Shown piece by piece: positions 1 through 7,876 of a stretch of DNA of 64,000 bases. Each line of letters starts with the position of its first letter. Position 1 is the stretch's first letter. Under the pieces are notes generated by a model that made no database searches, was not told where the DNA came from, and was given only the letters and a program-made list of their open reading frames with translations. The DNA comes from Leifsonia sp. Leaf336. Lineage in GTDB: Bacteria > Actinomycetota > Actinomycetes > Actinomycetales > Microbacteriaceae. The position numbers were made by a program, and so were the translations under genes. The stretch covers positions 1,498,443 through 1,562,442 of the forward strand of contig NZ_LMOZ01000001.1 of the NCBI RefSeq assembly GCF_001423695.1. The letters are read 5' to 3'.

Positions 1-143
1 CCGACCTGGTGTGCGACCGGCCCTTCGACCGTATGTACGGCAACCTCGGCAACGTCGTGCCGGTCGACGCCCGGGAGGCCGTCCTGCGTTCGGCCGAGCG
101 CTACATCGGGTGGGTGAGCGGCGCGTTCGACCACCTCACCTGA
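1..143 (+). CDS. 3' end of an unidentified gene (partial)
   Basis: The reading frame starting at base 3 is open from the window edge to a TGA at 141-143 and gives the last 46 residues of a protein (DLVCDRPFDRMYG... ending GAFDHLT). Base composition and codon use match the neighbouring genes, so it is very probably real. The visible tail carries no motif I can assign to a family, and I make no functional call. It converges with the thioredoxin gene, whose stop lies only a few bases downstream. Confidence 0.7.
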   Translation, partial: DLVCDRPFDRMYGNLGNVVPVDAREAVLRSAERYIGWVSGAFDHLT

Positions 144-149
144 TCCGCG

Positions 150-476
150 TCAGTCCAGGAGGCCCGCCAGCTCGAACTCCATCGCTGGCTTCGGCTTGGC
201 TCCGACGATGGTCTTCACGACCTCCCCGTTCTGGAAGACCTTCATCATCGGCAGCGACAGCGCGTGATATTGGGCGGACGACCGCGGGTTCTCGTCCGCG
301 TTGATACGCAGGATGCGGATGCCGTCGGGGTGCTCCTCGGCGATGCGCTCCAAGATGGGCGTGACGGCGCGGCAGGGCCCGCACCAGGGCGCCCAGAACT
401 CGACGAGGGTGGTGCCCTCCGCGTCGAGGACGTCGGAGGCGAAGGAGGCGTCGGTGACGCTGGGGAGTGTGCTCAT
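150..476 (-). CDS. trxA: Thioredoxin
   Basis: Small cytoplasmic dithiol-disulfide oxidoreductase of 108 aa, the normal length for a single thioredoxin domain. The active site WCGPC is at residues 31-35 (Cys32, Cys35). The cis-proline loop is present as Leu75-Pro76 followed by Met-Met, where classical thioredoxins have Ile/Val-Pro-Thr, so substrate preference may differ slightly. No signal peptide or membrane segment is visible. No thioredoxin reductase gene lies nearby. A TAACCT hexamer lies 6 nt before the ATG with no Shine-Dalgarno, suggesting a leaderless mRNA. Assignment to the thioredoxin family is secure; equivalence to TrxA rather than another paralog is inferred. Confidence 0.93.
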   Translation of the reverse strand: MSTLPSVTDASFASDVLDAEGTTLVEFWAPWCGPCRAVTPILERIAEEHPDGIRILRINADENPRSSAQYHALSLPMMKVFQNGEVVKTIVGAKPKPAMEFELAGLLD

Positions 477-482
477 GCGGCG

Positions 483-488
483 AGGTTA
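483..488 (-). promoter_or_regulatory. -10 element of trxA (leaderless)
   Basis: TAACCT ends 6 nt upstream of the trxA ATG, so transcription would start at or next to the start codon. There is no purine-rich Shine-Dalgarno in the gap and no convincing -35 at the usual spacing. Confidence 0.5.
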
Positions 489-561
489 AGCCGTGCCCCG
501 GGGGTCAAGGTCAAGCGGCGGTCGACCGCACCTGTGCGAGCATGGAACGCAGGAGGTGCCC

Positions 562-1062
562 ATGGAGAGCCTGACCCCGGAGGAGATCCGCGAGTCGTTC
601 GTGAACTGCTCGCGCGCCGACGCCGCCGAGCTTCCGCTGCCGCCGGGGCTGCACGAGGTCGACTGGGCGCGCCGGGAGTACCTCGGCTGGCGCGACCCGC
701 GCCTGCCGCAGCGCGGCTACGTGGTCATCCCGACCGACAACGGCGCCGTGGGCATCGTCCTGCGCGCCTCCGAGGCGTCCATGCGTTCGCACACCCCGAC
801 GATGTGCGGGTGGTGCCAAGACATCCACCTGGTCCGCGACGTCTACTTCTGGTCGGCCCGGCGAGCCGGCGACGCCGGCCGCAAGGGCGACACCGTCGGC
901 GCGCACGTCTGCGGGTCGTTCGAGTGCACGGAGAACGTGCGCCGGACCCCTCCGCCGCATTACGTCGGTTTCGACGCCGAGCGGGTGGTCGAGGATCAGA
1001 TCGCCGGCCTCGGCGAGCGCGTCCGCCGCTTCGCGCAGGCTGTGGTCGGCGCCCGCATCTGA
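562..1062 (+). CDS. FBP domain protein (elongation factor G-binding family)
   Basis: A 166-aa soluble protein resembling the FBP family, whose C-terminal treble-clef zinc finger binds elongation factor G and can release fusidic-acid-stalled EF-G from ribosomes. The zinc-ligand pattern is visible as Cys82-x2-Cys85 (MCGWC) and Cys117-x4-Cys122 (HVCGSFEC), followed by a basic ENVRR segment. The N-terminal third starts with an LTPEEIRESF helix and has an LGWRDP motif common in the family. I chose the ATG at 562 because AGGAGG lies 6 nt upstream; an in-frame ATG at 493 would add 23 atypical residues. It stands alone between trxA and a tRNA. Family assignment is from pattern recognition; a role in fusidic acid tolerance is inferred. 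Confidence 0.85.
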   Translation: MESLTPEEIRESFVNCSRADAAELPLPPGLHEVDWARREYLGWRDPRLPQRGYVVIPTDNGAVGIVLRASEASMRSHTPTMCGWCQDIHLVRDVYFWSARRAGDAGRKGDTVGAHVCGSFECTENVRRTPPPHYVGFDAERVVEDQIAGLGERVRRFAQAVVGARI

Positions 1063-1124
1063 CGTGCGCCTCTCCTGGTCACGGTCCCGGCCCTGCGCCT
1101 GCGCCGGAACGTCTGAATCCGTTG

Positions 1125-1207
1125 TGCCGCTGGTGGGACTCGAACCCACACGCCCTTCCGGACAAAGCATTTTGAGTGCTCCGCGTCTGCCATTCCGCCA
1201 CAGCGGC
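1125..1207 (-). tRNA. tRNA-Leu (anticodon CAA)
   Basis: Read on the minus strand, this 83-nt gene begins GCCGCTG and ends CAGCGGC plus discriminator A, giving a perfect 7-bp acceptor stem. The T arm contains GGTTCGAGTCC. The anticodon loop CTCAAAA on a GAGCA/TGCTT stem gives anticodon CAA, which reads the leucine codon UUG. The extended variable arm typical of class II tRNAs accounts for the length. The 3' CCA is not encoded. UUG is rare in this GC-rich genome, so this is a minor leucine tRNA. Confidence 0.96.
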
Positions 1208-1223
1208 GCACAACAACACCTGA

Positions 1224-1229
1224 ACAATA
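1224..1229 (-). promoter_or_regulatory. Candidate -10 of tRNA-Leu
   Basis: TATTGT on the minus strand ends 16 nt before the mature tRNA 5' end, leaving a short precursor leader. It lies back to back with the pdtaR -10. I see no clear -35. Confidence 0.35.
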
Positions 1230-1232
1230 CCG

Positions 1233-1238
1233 TAGGCT
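1233..1238 (+). promoter_or_regulatory. -10 element of pdtaR (leaderless)
   Basis: TAGGCT ends 7 nt before the GTG start, and the gap has no Shine-Dalgarno. A transcript starting at the GTG is predicted. Confidence 0.55.
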
Positions 1239-1245
1239 TTTACCC

Positions 1246-1851
1246 GTGACTGACCAGGAGACCACCACCACCGCACCCCGCCGAGTCGTCGTCGCGGAGG
1301 ACGAGTCGCTCATCCGGCTCGACATCGTCGAGACACTGCGCGACAACGGTTTCGAGGTCGTCGGCGAGGCCGGAGACGGCGAGACCGCGGTCGCGCTCGC
1401 GACCGAGCTGCGCCCCGACCTGGTCGTCATGGACGTCAAGATGCCCCAGCTCGACGGCATCTCCGCGGCTGAGCGGCTCTCCAAGAACCACATCGCGCCG
1501 GTCGTTCTGCTGACCGCGTTCAGCCAGAAGGAGCTCGTGGAGCGCGCGACCGAGGCCGGTGCACTGGCCTACGTCGTCAAGCCGTTCACCCCCAACGACC
1601 TCCTGCCGGCGATCGAGATCGCCCTCGCGCGTTACCAGCAGATCATCGCGCTGGAGGCCGAGGTCTCCGACATGGTGCAGCGTTTCGAGACCCGCAAGCT
1701 GGTCGACCGCGCCAAGGGCCTCCTCAACGAGAAGATGGGACTCAGCGAGCCCGACGCGTTCCGCTGGATCCAGAAGGCGTCGATGGACCGCCGCCTCACC
1801 ATGCACGACGTCGCCCAGGCGATCATCGAGCAGCTCGCCCCCAAGAAGTAA
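1246..1851 (+). CDS. pdtaR: ANTAR-domain response regulator (PdtaR-like antiterminator)
   Basis: A 201-aa two-domain regulator. Residues about 12-128 form a receiver domain with acidic pocket Glu18-Asp19, phospho-acceptor Asp63 (VVMDVKMP), Thr90 and Lys112. Residues about 135-196 form an ANTAR domain (FETRKLVDRAKGLL..., then a helix with MHDVAQAI). ANTAR proteins bind paired hexaloop hairpins in nascent RNA and prevent termination. In mycobacteria the homolog Rv1626 is phosphorylated by the kinase PdtaS; no kinase is adjacent here, so this is an orphan regulator locally. The GTG start is supported by a -10 hexamer 7 nt upstream. It converges with the thioesterase gene. Confidence 0.93.
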   Translation: MTDQETTTTAPRRVVVAEDESLIRLDIVETLRDNGFEVVGEAGDGETAVALATELRPDLVVMDVKMPQLDGISAAERLSKNHIAPVVLLTAFSQKELVERATEAGALAYVVKPFTPNDLLPAIEIALARYQQIIALEAEVSDMVQRFETRKLVDRAKGLLNEKMGLSEPDAFRWIQKASMDRRLTMHDVAQAIIEQLAPKK

Positions 1852-1869
1852 CTCGGGGCCCGCCGGGCG

Positions 1870-2274
1870 CTACAGGTCTTTGATCAGGTTCGTGATGCGG
1901 ATGGTCGAGCAGCGGCGGCCGCGATCGTCGGTGACGGTGATCTCGTGCGTCGTGAGCGTGCGACCGAGGTGGATGGGCGTGCAGACGCCGGTCACGTAGC
2001 CGCTGGTCGCCGAACGCGTGTGGGAGGCGTTGATCTCGATGCCGACCGCGAGGCGGCCTTCGCCGGCGTGGAGGTTCGCCGACATCGATCCGAGCGACTC
2101 GCCGAGCACCACGTAAGCACCTCCGTGCAGGAGGTCGGCGGGCTGCGTGTTGCCGAGCACGGGCATGCGCGCGACCGCGCGCTCGACGCTGAACTCGACG
2201 ATCTCGATGCCCATCTTGTCGGCCAGGGCGCCGAGCCCCCGCTGCTTCACGTACGCCAGCGCGTCCTCGGTCAT
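1870..2274 (-). CDS. Hotdog-fold acyl-CoA thioesterase (PaaI/YdiI type)
   Basis: A 134-aa single hotdog domain. The diagnostic His50-Gly51-Gly52 (LLHGG) followed by Glu59 (GES) is the active-site layout of PaaI/YdiI-type thioesterases, which hydrolyse acyl- or aroyl-CoA esters. The IEINASHTRSA segment and a final beta strand complete the fold. In actinobacteria such proteins can act on 1,4-dihydroxy-2-naphthoyl-CoA in menaquinone synthesis or on phenylacetyl-CoA intermediates, but nothing nearby decides the substrate. A GGGAGG Shine-Dalgarno precedes the ATG. It is transcribed divergently from polA. Confidence 0.88.
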   Translation of the reverse strand: MTEDALAYVKQRGLGALADKMGIEIVEFSVERAVARMPVLGNTQPADLLHGGAYVVLGESLGSMSANLHAGEGRLAVGIEINASHTRSATSGYVTGVCTPIHLGRTLTTHEITVTDDRGRRCSTIRITNLIKDL

Positions 2275-2340
2275 CTGCAGCCCCTCCCGGGTCGTCGGTG
2301 TGGTGGTGGGCGGTCGTCTGAGAGTGTCACCCGCCCCTTG

Positions 2341-2346
2341 TAGGCT
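2341..2346 (+). promoter_or_regulatory. -10 element of polA (leaderless)
   Basis: TAGGCT ends 6 nt before the GTG start of polA. No ribosome-binding site lies in the gap, so a leaderless mRNA is predicted. Confidence 0.55.
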
Positions 2347-2352
2347 TGCCTG

Positions 2353-5025
2353 GTGTCAGACTCCGAAAAGCCTACCCTTCTCGTCATCGACGGCCATTCG
2401 CTGGCATTCCGGGCCTTCTACGCTCTGCCCGTCGACAGCTTCGTCAACCGCGAGGGTCAGCACACGAACGGCATCCACGGCTTCATCGCGATGCTGATCA
2501 ACCTGCTCCAGCAGCAGCGTCCGACGCACATCGCCGTGGCCTTCGACATCTCGCGCTACTCGTTCCGCACGCGCGAATACCCGGAGTACAAGGGAACCCG
2601 CAGCGAGACGCCGTCCGAGTTCGTCGGCCAGATCCCGCTCCTGCAGGAGGCCCTCCACGCGATGAACATCACCACCATCGCCAAAGAGGACTACGAGGCC
2701 GACGACGTCCTCGCGACGCTCGCCCGGCAGGGCAAGGAGCAGGGCTACCACGTCCTGCTGGTCTCCGGTGACCGCGACACTCTTCAGCTCGTCAACGACG
2801 ACGTGACGCTGCTCTATCCGAACGTGCGCGGCGTCTCCGAGCTCAAGGTCTACGACCCGGCCGCGGTGCGCGAGCGCTACGGCGTCGAGCCGCACCAGTA
2901 CCCCGAGATCGCGGCTCTGGTCGGCGAGACCAGCGACAACCTCATCGGCATCGACAAGGTCGGCGAGAAGACCGCCGTCAAGTGGGTGCAGCAGTACGGC
3001 ACCGTCGAGAACATCGTCGAGCACGCCGACGAGATCAAGGGTGTCGTGGGGCAGAACCTGCGCGACCAGAAAGAGAACGCGCTCCGCAACCGCCGGCTCA
3101 ACAAGCTCCTCGACGACGTGCAGCTCGACGTCACCCCGGCCGACCTCGAGCGCAAGCCGCTCAACGAGAACGCCGTGCGCGACATCTTCGCCCGCCTTCA
3201 GTTCAAGACGCTGCTCGACCGGCTCATGAAGGCCGCCGCAGAGGAGGGTCTGCTCGACGGCGCCGCGAGCAACCTCGAACACGGTGACGTCGGCGCGGTG
3301 AGCGCTCCCGTCGTGCGCACCCTGGTCGACGAAGAGCTGGCCAACTGGCTGTCCAAGGCCTCCGCCGACGGGCAGGCCGTCGCTGTGCAGCTGGAGACCG
3401 GCCCCGCGGGTATCACCGGCTTCGGCCTCGCTGCCGCCGACGACACCGTCTACGTGCCGTGGGCCGCCGGCCGCCGCGACTACGAGGCTCTGGAGGAGTG
3501 GATCGCGAGCAGCGCTCCCAAGTACTTCTTCCACGCGAAGCCGCAATTCAAGGCGCTGAGCCGCGCGGGCTTTGTGGTAGACGGCCTCGCGTTCGACACC
3601 CGCATCGCCTCCTGGCTCGTCAAGCCGGGCGCCGCGCCCCAGTCGTTGGCCGAGCAGGTGTACGAGGTGCTCGGTGAGACCCTGCCGGTCTCCGACCCCA
3701 ACCAGCTGGTGCCCATCAACGACGCGGTGAGCCCCGCGACCGAGGCCTGGTACATCCGCCGTGTCGCCGAGGGCCAGATGATCGCGCTCGACGAGGGCAC
3801 ACGCCGTGTGCTCGACGACATCGAGCTTCCGCTGGTCGCGGTGCTGGCAGAGATGGAGCTGACCGGCGTGTCGATCGACACGGCCGTACTGAGGCGTCTG
3901 CGCGGCGAGCTCACCGACAAGGCGAACGACTATGCCGCCCGCGCGTACGCCGAGGTCGGCCACGAGCTCAACCTGGGATCGCCCAAGCAGCTGCAGCAGG
4001 TGCTCTTCGACGAGCTCGGGATGCCGAAGACCCGTTCCACCAAGACGGGCTACTCGACCGACGCGCAGTCCCTCGCCGACCTCCAGGAGAGCAACCCGCA
4101 CCCGTTCCTCGACCTGCTGCTGCAGCACCGCGACGCGACAAAGCTCAAGCAGATCGTGGAGACGCTGGAGCGTTCCGTCACCTCCGACGACCGAATCCAC
4201 ACCACGTACGACCAGACCGGCACGAGCACGGGTCGCATCTCGTCGAACGACCCCAACCTCCAGAACATCCCGATCCGCACCGAGGAGGGGCGCGAGATCC
4301 GTTCGGCCTTCCGCAGCGCGGAGGAGTACGAGACGCTGCTGACCGCGGATTACTCGCAGATCGAGATGCGGATCATGGCGCATCTCTCCGAAGACCCTGG
4401 CCTCATCGAGGCGTTCAACGCGGGGGAGGACCTCCACCGTTTCGTCGGCGCGCGCGTTTTCGGTGTCGCACCGGAGGACGTCACCTCGCTCATGCGCACC
4501 AAGGTCAAGGCCATGTCGTACGGCCTCGCCTACGGTCTCAGCCCGTTCGGCCTCTCCAAGCAACTGCGCATCGAGACGAAGGAGGCCCGTGACCTGATGG
4601 CCGGGTACTTCGAGCGTTTCGGCGCGGTGCGCGACTACCTGCGCAGCGTCGTCGAGATCGCCAGGGTCGACGGCTACACCGAGACGATCTTCGGCCGTCG
4701 CCGGCCGTTCGCCGACCTGACCAGCACCAACCGGGTGCTGCGCGAGAACGCCGAGCGTCAGGCGCTCAACGCGCCCATCCAGGGTTCGGCGGCCGACATC
4801 ATGAAGATCGCGATGCTCGGGATCGCCGGCGACCTGATCGACGGCGGCTTGCAGTCGCGGATGCTGCTCCAAGTCCACGACGAGCTCATCTTCGAGGTCG
4901 CCGCGGGGGAGTGGGACGCGCTCGAGAGCATCGTGCGCACCCGCATGGCGGGCGCCGCCGACCTCCGTGTGCCCCTCGACGTGCAGATCGGCCGCGGCGC
5001 GAACTGGGACGCCGCCGCCCACTGA
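2353..5025 (+). CDS. polA: DNA polymerase I
   Basis: An 890-aa family A polymerase for Okazaki fragment processing and repair gap filling. Residues about 1-300 are the 5'-nuclease domain (LLVIDGHSLAFRAFYAL; VSGDRDTLQLV; GEKTAVKWV). Residues about 310-500 are the degenerate 3'-5' exonuclease fold: the catalytic Asp-x-Glu is replaced by Gln-Leu-Glu (VQLETG), so proofreading is predicted absent, as in other actinobacterial Pol I enzymes. The polymerase domain has motif A TADYSQIEMR near residue 664, motif B RTKVKAMSYGLAYG near 715 and motif C QVHDELIFEV near 840. The GTG start fits a -10 hexamer 6 nt upstream. UvrA, UvrB and UvrC lie in the same window and hand gaps to this enzyme. Confidence 0.98.
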   Translation: MSDSEKPTLLVIDGHSLAFRAFYALPVDSFVNREGQHTNGIHGFIAMLINLLQQQRPTHIAVAFDISRYSFRTREYPEYKGTRSETPSEFVGQIPLLQEALHAMNITTIAKEDYEADDVLATLARQGKEQGYHVLLVSGDRDTLQLVNDDVTLLYPNVRGVSELKVYDPAAVRERYGVEPHQYPEIAALVGETSDNLIGIDKVGEKTAVKWVQQYGTVENIVEHADEIKGVVGQNLRDQKENALRNRRLNKLLDDVQLDVTPADLERKPLNENAVRDIFARLQFKTLLDRLMKAAAEEGLLDGAASNLEHGDVGAVSAPVVRTLVDEELANWLSKASADGQAVAVQLETGPAGITGFGLAAADDTVYVPWAAGRRDYEALEEWIASSAPKYFFHAKPQFKALSRAGFVVDGLAFDTRIASWLVKPGAAPQSLAEQVYEVLGETLPVSDPNQLVPINDAVSPATEAWYIRRVAEGQMIALDEGTRRVLDDIELPLVAVLAEMELTGVSIDTAVLRRLRGELTDKANDYAARAYAEVGHELNLGSPKQLQQVLFDELGMPKTRSTKTGYSTDAQSLADLQESNPHPFLDLLLQHRDATKLKQIVETLERSVTSDDRIHTTYDQTGTSTGRISSNDPNLQNIPIRTEEGREIRSAFRSAEEYETLLTADYSQIEMRIMAHLSEDPGLIEAFNAGEDLHRFVGARVFGVAPEDVTSLMRTKVKAMSYGLAYGLSPFGLSKQLRIETKEARDLMAGYFERFGAVRDYLRSVVEIARVDGYTETIFGRRRPFADLTSTNRVLRENAERQALNAPIQGSAADIMKIAMLGIAGDLIDGGLQSRMLLQVHDELIFEVAAGEWDALESIVRTRMAGAADLRVPLDVQIGRGANWDAAAH

Positions 5026-5044
5026 CGATCGCTCCCCACGCGAC

Positions 5045-5050
5045 TACCCT
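5045..5050 (+). promoter_or_regulatory. -10 element of the 130-aa protein gene (leaderless)
   Basis: TACCCT lies 20 nt after the polA stop and ends 7 nt before the next ATG. Despite the short distance to polA, this suggests independent, leaderless transcription. Confidence 0.5.
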
Positions 5051-5057
5051 GCAGGTC

Positions 5058-5450
5058 ATGGGCGAGTTGGAGCCGCGGAAGCGCTCGAAGAAGGCTGTCG
5101 TTCCGCGCCGCATTCCGAGCGAGGTCGTGCCGATCCCCCTCGACGAGGCGCCCGGATTCGTCCGGGAGGCGCTGAGGGGGACGAGCCTGATGGACCCGTT
5201 CGCGCAGCTGGCCTCGGGCTGGGTGCTCTTCGAGCCGCACCTGCGGTTCGTGCCGGTCGACGAGACGCACACGCGTATCGAGTTCGACGCCGTCGGCAGG
5301 GCGCGCGGCGTGGACACGATGCTGTACACACGCCGCCTCGGAGAGATCGATCGCTTCTTCGTCGCCCTCCAGGATGAGCTCGACCGTCGTGAGCGCACCA
5401 GGCGACCTGGGAACGCCTCGTCGGGAGAGATCACCGGCAGCGGCGACTGA
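5058..5450 (+). CDS. Uncharacterised 130-aa protein
   Basis: I do not recognise a named family. The protein starts with a basic, proline-containing tail (MGELEPRKRSKKAVVPRR), then a mixed alpha/beta core of about 90 residues (PIPLDEAPGFVREAL, RFVPVDETHTRIEF) and an acidic, low-complexity C-terminus. There is no signal peptide, transmembrane segment or cysteine cluster, so it is predicted cytosolic. The ATG at 5058 is chosen because a TACCCT hexamer lies 7 nt upstream; upstream in-frame extensions run into polA. It is a small stand-alone gene between polA and a DUF885 gene. Confidence 0.75.
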   Translation: MGELEPRKRSKKAVVPRRIPSEVVPIPLDEAPGFVREALRGTSLMDPFAQLASGWVLFEPHLRFVPVDETHTRIEFDAVGRARGVDTMLYTRRLGEIDRFFVALQDELDRRERTRRPGNASSGEITGSGD

Positions 5451-5537
5451 GGCTCTGCGAGGGTTCTGCACAGGGCGGATTCACGGCGTCTTCTCCACAA
5501 TTCCGCGCCTGCCCTGCCGAGGCGGTTGGGGCCTCGA

Positions 5538-5543
5538 TAGGGT
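5538..5543 (+). promoter_or_regulatory. -10 element of the DUF885 gene (leaderless)
   Basis: TAGGGT ends 6 nt before the ATG at 5550, with no Shine-Dalgarno in the gap. Confidence 0.5.
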
Positions 5544-5549
5544 CGGATC

Positions 5550-7223
5550 ATGACGAACGCAGAGAAGCGCGAACCCACTCCGATCGACACGATCGCAGAC
5601 GAGTGGGTCGACACCCAGTTGGAGCTCCACCCCGAGTACCACGTCTGGCTCGGCCGACCCGGTCGCGAGGGCGAGTACTCGGACTATTCGCCGAGCGGAG
5701 CCGAGCAGTCCGTCGCCGCGGTGCGCGAGACCCTCGCGAAGATCCGTCAGGCGGAGCCGGTCGACGACATCGACCGCGTCACCAAGATGGACCTCTCCCG
5801 CGAGCTCGAGCTCACGATCGAGAAGCACGAGGCCGGTTTCAACCAACGCGACCTCAACGTGATCGCGTCGCCCGCGCAAGAGCTGCGCGACATCTTCGAC
5901 CTCCTCCCGACCGACACGGAGGACGACTGGGCGAACGTCGCGAAGCGGCTCCACAACCTTCCGGGCGCGATGGACGGCTACATCGAGACCCTCCGCAGCG
6001 GCATCGCCGCGGGCAACGTGCCGGCGATCCGCCAGGTGCGGGAGGTGCTGACGCAGGCGAACAAGCAGGTCGCCGACAGCGGCTTCTTCTTCGAGTTCAC
6101 CGGGTCGGCCAAGGCTGGCGAGGGGGAGCTTCCGGAGTCGCTCAGGGCCGACCTGGCATCGGGCGCGGCCGAGTCCGCCGCCGCGTACGCGAAGCTGGCG
6201 TCGTTCCTGCAAGACGAGCTCGCCTCCCATGCGCCCGAGAAGGATGCCGTCGGCCGGGAGCTCTACGCCCTCGCATCCCGCGACTTCCTCGGCGCCACCG
6301 TCGATCTCGACGAGACGTACGAGTGGGGCATCGAGGAGCTCGCACGCATGGTCGCAGAGCAGGAGTCGATCGCGAACGAGATCAAGCCGGGCGCCTCGGT
6401 GCGAGAGGCGATCGCCTTCCTCGACGGCGACGCGTCCCGCAAGCTGCACGGCACCGACGCCCTCCAGAAGTGGATGCAGGAGACCAGCGACCGCGCGATC
6501 GAGGAGCTCGGCCGCTCGCACTTCGACATCCCCGTCGAGATCCGCCGCCTGGAGTGCATGATCGCCCCCACGCAGGAGGGCGGCATCTACTACACGGGCC
6601 CGAGCGACGACTTCGCCCGCGCCGGCCGCATGTGGTGGAGCGTCCCCGAGGGCGTCACCGAGTTCGACACCTGGCGCGAGCTGACCACCGTCTACCACGA
6701 GGGTGTTCCCGGCCACCACCTCCAGATCGCGCAGGCGACCTACAACAAGGCGCAGCTGAACTCGTGGCGCCGGATCGCGGGCACTTCGGGTCACGCCGAG
6801 GGCTGGGCGCTCTACGCGGAGCGCCTGATGGAGCAGCTGGGCTACCTCGACGACCCGGCCGACCGTCTCGGGATGCTCGACGGCCAGCGGATGCGCGCCG
6901 CCCGTGTGGTGCTCGACATCGGTGTGCACCTCGAGAAGCAGCTGCCCGACGGGTCCGGCCCGTGGACGGGTGAGTACGCGTTCGGTTTCCTCGCCGAGAA
7001 CGTCAACATGAACGAGGGCTTCGTGCGATTCGAGGTCAATCGCTACCTCGGGTGGCCGGGGCAGGCGCCGTCGTACAAGATCGGCCAGCGCATCTGGGAG
7101 CAGTTGCGCGACGAGTACGCGCGCCGTGAGGGGGCGTCGTTCGACATCAAGACGTTCCACAAGAGGGCGCTCGACATCGGCGGCGTCGGCCTCGACACGC
7201 TGCAGTCGGCGCTGCTCGGCTGA
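5550..7223 (+). CDS. DUF885 family protein (putative zinc metallopeptidase)
   Basis: A 557-aa protein of the DUF885 family, which resembles M32/M3-type helical metallopeptidases. The zinc-binding signature is H383-E-G-V-P-G-H389 (YHEGVPGHHLQ), with downstream GHAEGWALYAERL near residue 415 supplying the likely third ligand. It is highly helical, with no signal peptide, so it is probably cytoplasmic. C-terminal segments NEGFVRFEVNRYLGWPGQA and FHKRALDIGGVGL are strongly conserved in the family. Homologs are annotated as dipeptidyl carboxypeptidase-like, but substrate and even peptidase activity are inferred. A leaderless start is supported by the -10 hexamer. Confidence 0.9.
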   Translation: MTNAEKREPTPIDTIADEWVDTQLELHPEYHVWLGRPGREGEYSDYSPSGAEQSVAAVRETLAKIRQAEPVDDIDRVTKMDLSRELELTIEKHEAGFNQRDLNVIASPAQELRDIFDLLPTDTEDDWANVAKRLHNLPGAMDGYIETLRSGIAAGNVPAIRQVREVLTQANKQVADSGFFFEFTGSAKAGEGELPESLRADLASGAAESAAAYAKLASFLQDELASHAPEKDAVGRELYALASRDFLGATVDLDETYEWGIEELARMVAEQESIANEIKPGASVREAIAFLDGDASRKLHGTDALQKWMQETSDRAIEELGRSHFDIPVEIRRLECMIAPTQEGGIYYTGPSDDFARAGRMWWSVPEGVTEFDTWRELTTVYHEGVPGHHLQIAQATYNKAQLNSWRRIAGTSGHAEGWALYAERLMEQLGYLDDPADRLGMLDGQRMRAARVVLDIGVHLEKQLPDGSGPWTGEYAFGFLAENVNMNEGFVRFEVNRYLGWPGQAPSYKIGQRIWEQLRDEYARREGASFDIKTFHKRALDIGGVGLDTLQSALLG

Positions 7224-7255
7224 GCGACCGTTCCGCAGAAGGGCGCGCAGCCGCG

Positions 7256-7876
7256 ATGACCTCCCCGTACCGGGCCGTGCTCGGCCCGGCGTTCGACGAG
7301 CTCCATCCGCGCCTGCGCGCCTACTTCGACGCCATCCCGTCCGGCTCGACTGGCCGGGGCCGCGGCGTGTTCGACACCGTCGGCACGCCGCGGCGATGGC
7401 TCTGGCCGGTCCTCGCGCTGTTCGCGCCGGCGCACGTGATGTTCCCGGTGTGGCAGCGCGATGTTCCGTTCACCGTCGAGAACGTGCCGGTCGTCTCTGC
7501 CGATGGAGGCCCGGCGGTCCGAGCCGTCCGGAGGTTCGAGCTCCGCGGGCGCACGCTCGAGATGCGCGACGAGATCGGCGTCGAGGGTGCACTGGTCGTC
7601 GACCGGCTGGGATCGCCCGCCGTGGTGGAGGCGTGGTTCGCCGCCCGGGTGACCGACGGTGCGCTGCGACTGGTGTCGCGCCGCGTCGCGGTGCGCGTGG
7701 GGAGGCGCCGGCTGACCATCCCGCGTCGGCTGGCGCCGGTCGTCGCCCTCACCGAGCGGTACGACGATGCGCGGGAAGCGCAGGTGGTCTCCATCGTCGT
7801 CCGGGTGCCGCTGATCGGTAGGGTGTACCAGTACGCGGGCGCCTTCCGCTACGGGATCACGCGGGGGAGCGAGTGA
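7256..7876 (+). CDS. DUF4166 domain protein
   Basis: A 206-aa protein matching my recollection of DUF4166: an N-terminal FDELHPRLRAYFDAIP segment, a hydrophobic patch (LALFAPAHVMFPVWQ) and a beta-rich remainder. Elsewhere DUF4166 is found fused to, or next to, SDR39U1-type or saccharopine-dehydrogenase-like oxidoreductases. Here its stop overlaps the start of exactly such an SDR gene by 4 nt (GTGA), so the two are translationally coupled. The biochemical role is unknown. The hydrophobic stretch is short and could be buried, not membrane-spanning. Confidence 0.75.
   Translation: MTSPYRAVLGPAFDELHPRLRAYFDAIPSGSTGRGRGVFDTVGTPRRWLWPVLALFAPAHVMFPVWQRDVPFTVENVPVVSADGGPAVRAVRRFELRGRTLEMRDEIGVEGALVVDRLGSPAVVEAWFAARVTDGALRLVSRRVAVRVGRRRLTIPRRLAPVVALTERYDDAREAQVVSIVVRVPLIGRVYQYAGAFRYGITRGSE

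Noticed and set aside
2356-5022. An 888-codon open frame antisense to polA, and similar long antisense frames (for example opposite uvrA, uvrB and treS).
   Set aside because: They mirror the codon bias of the real gene on the other strand (GC-rich third positions), have no family motifs or start signals, and disappear where the sense gene ends.
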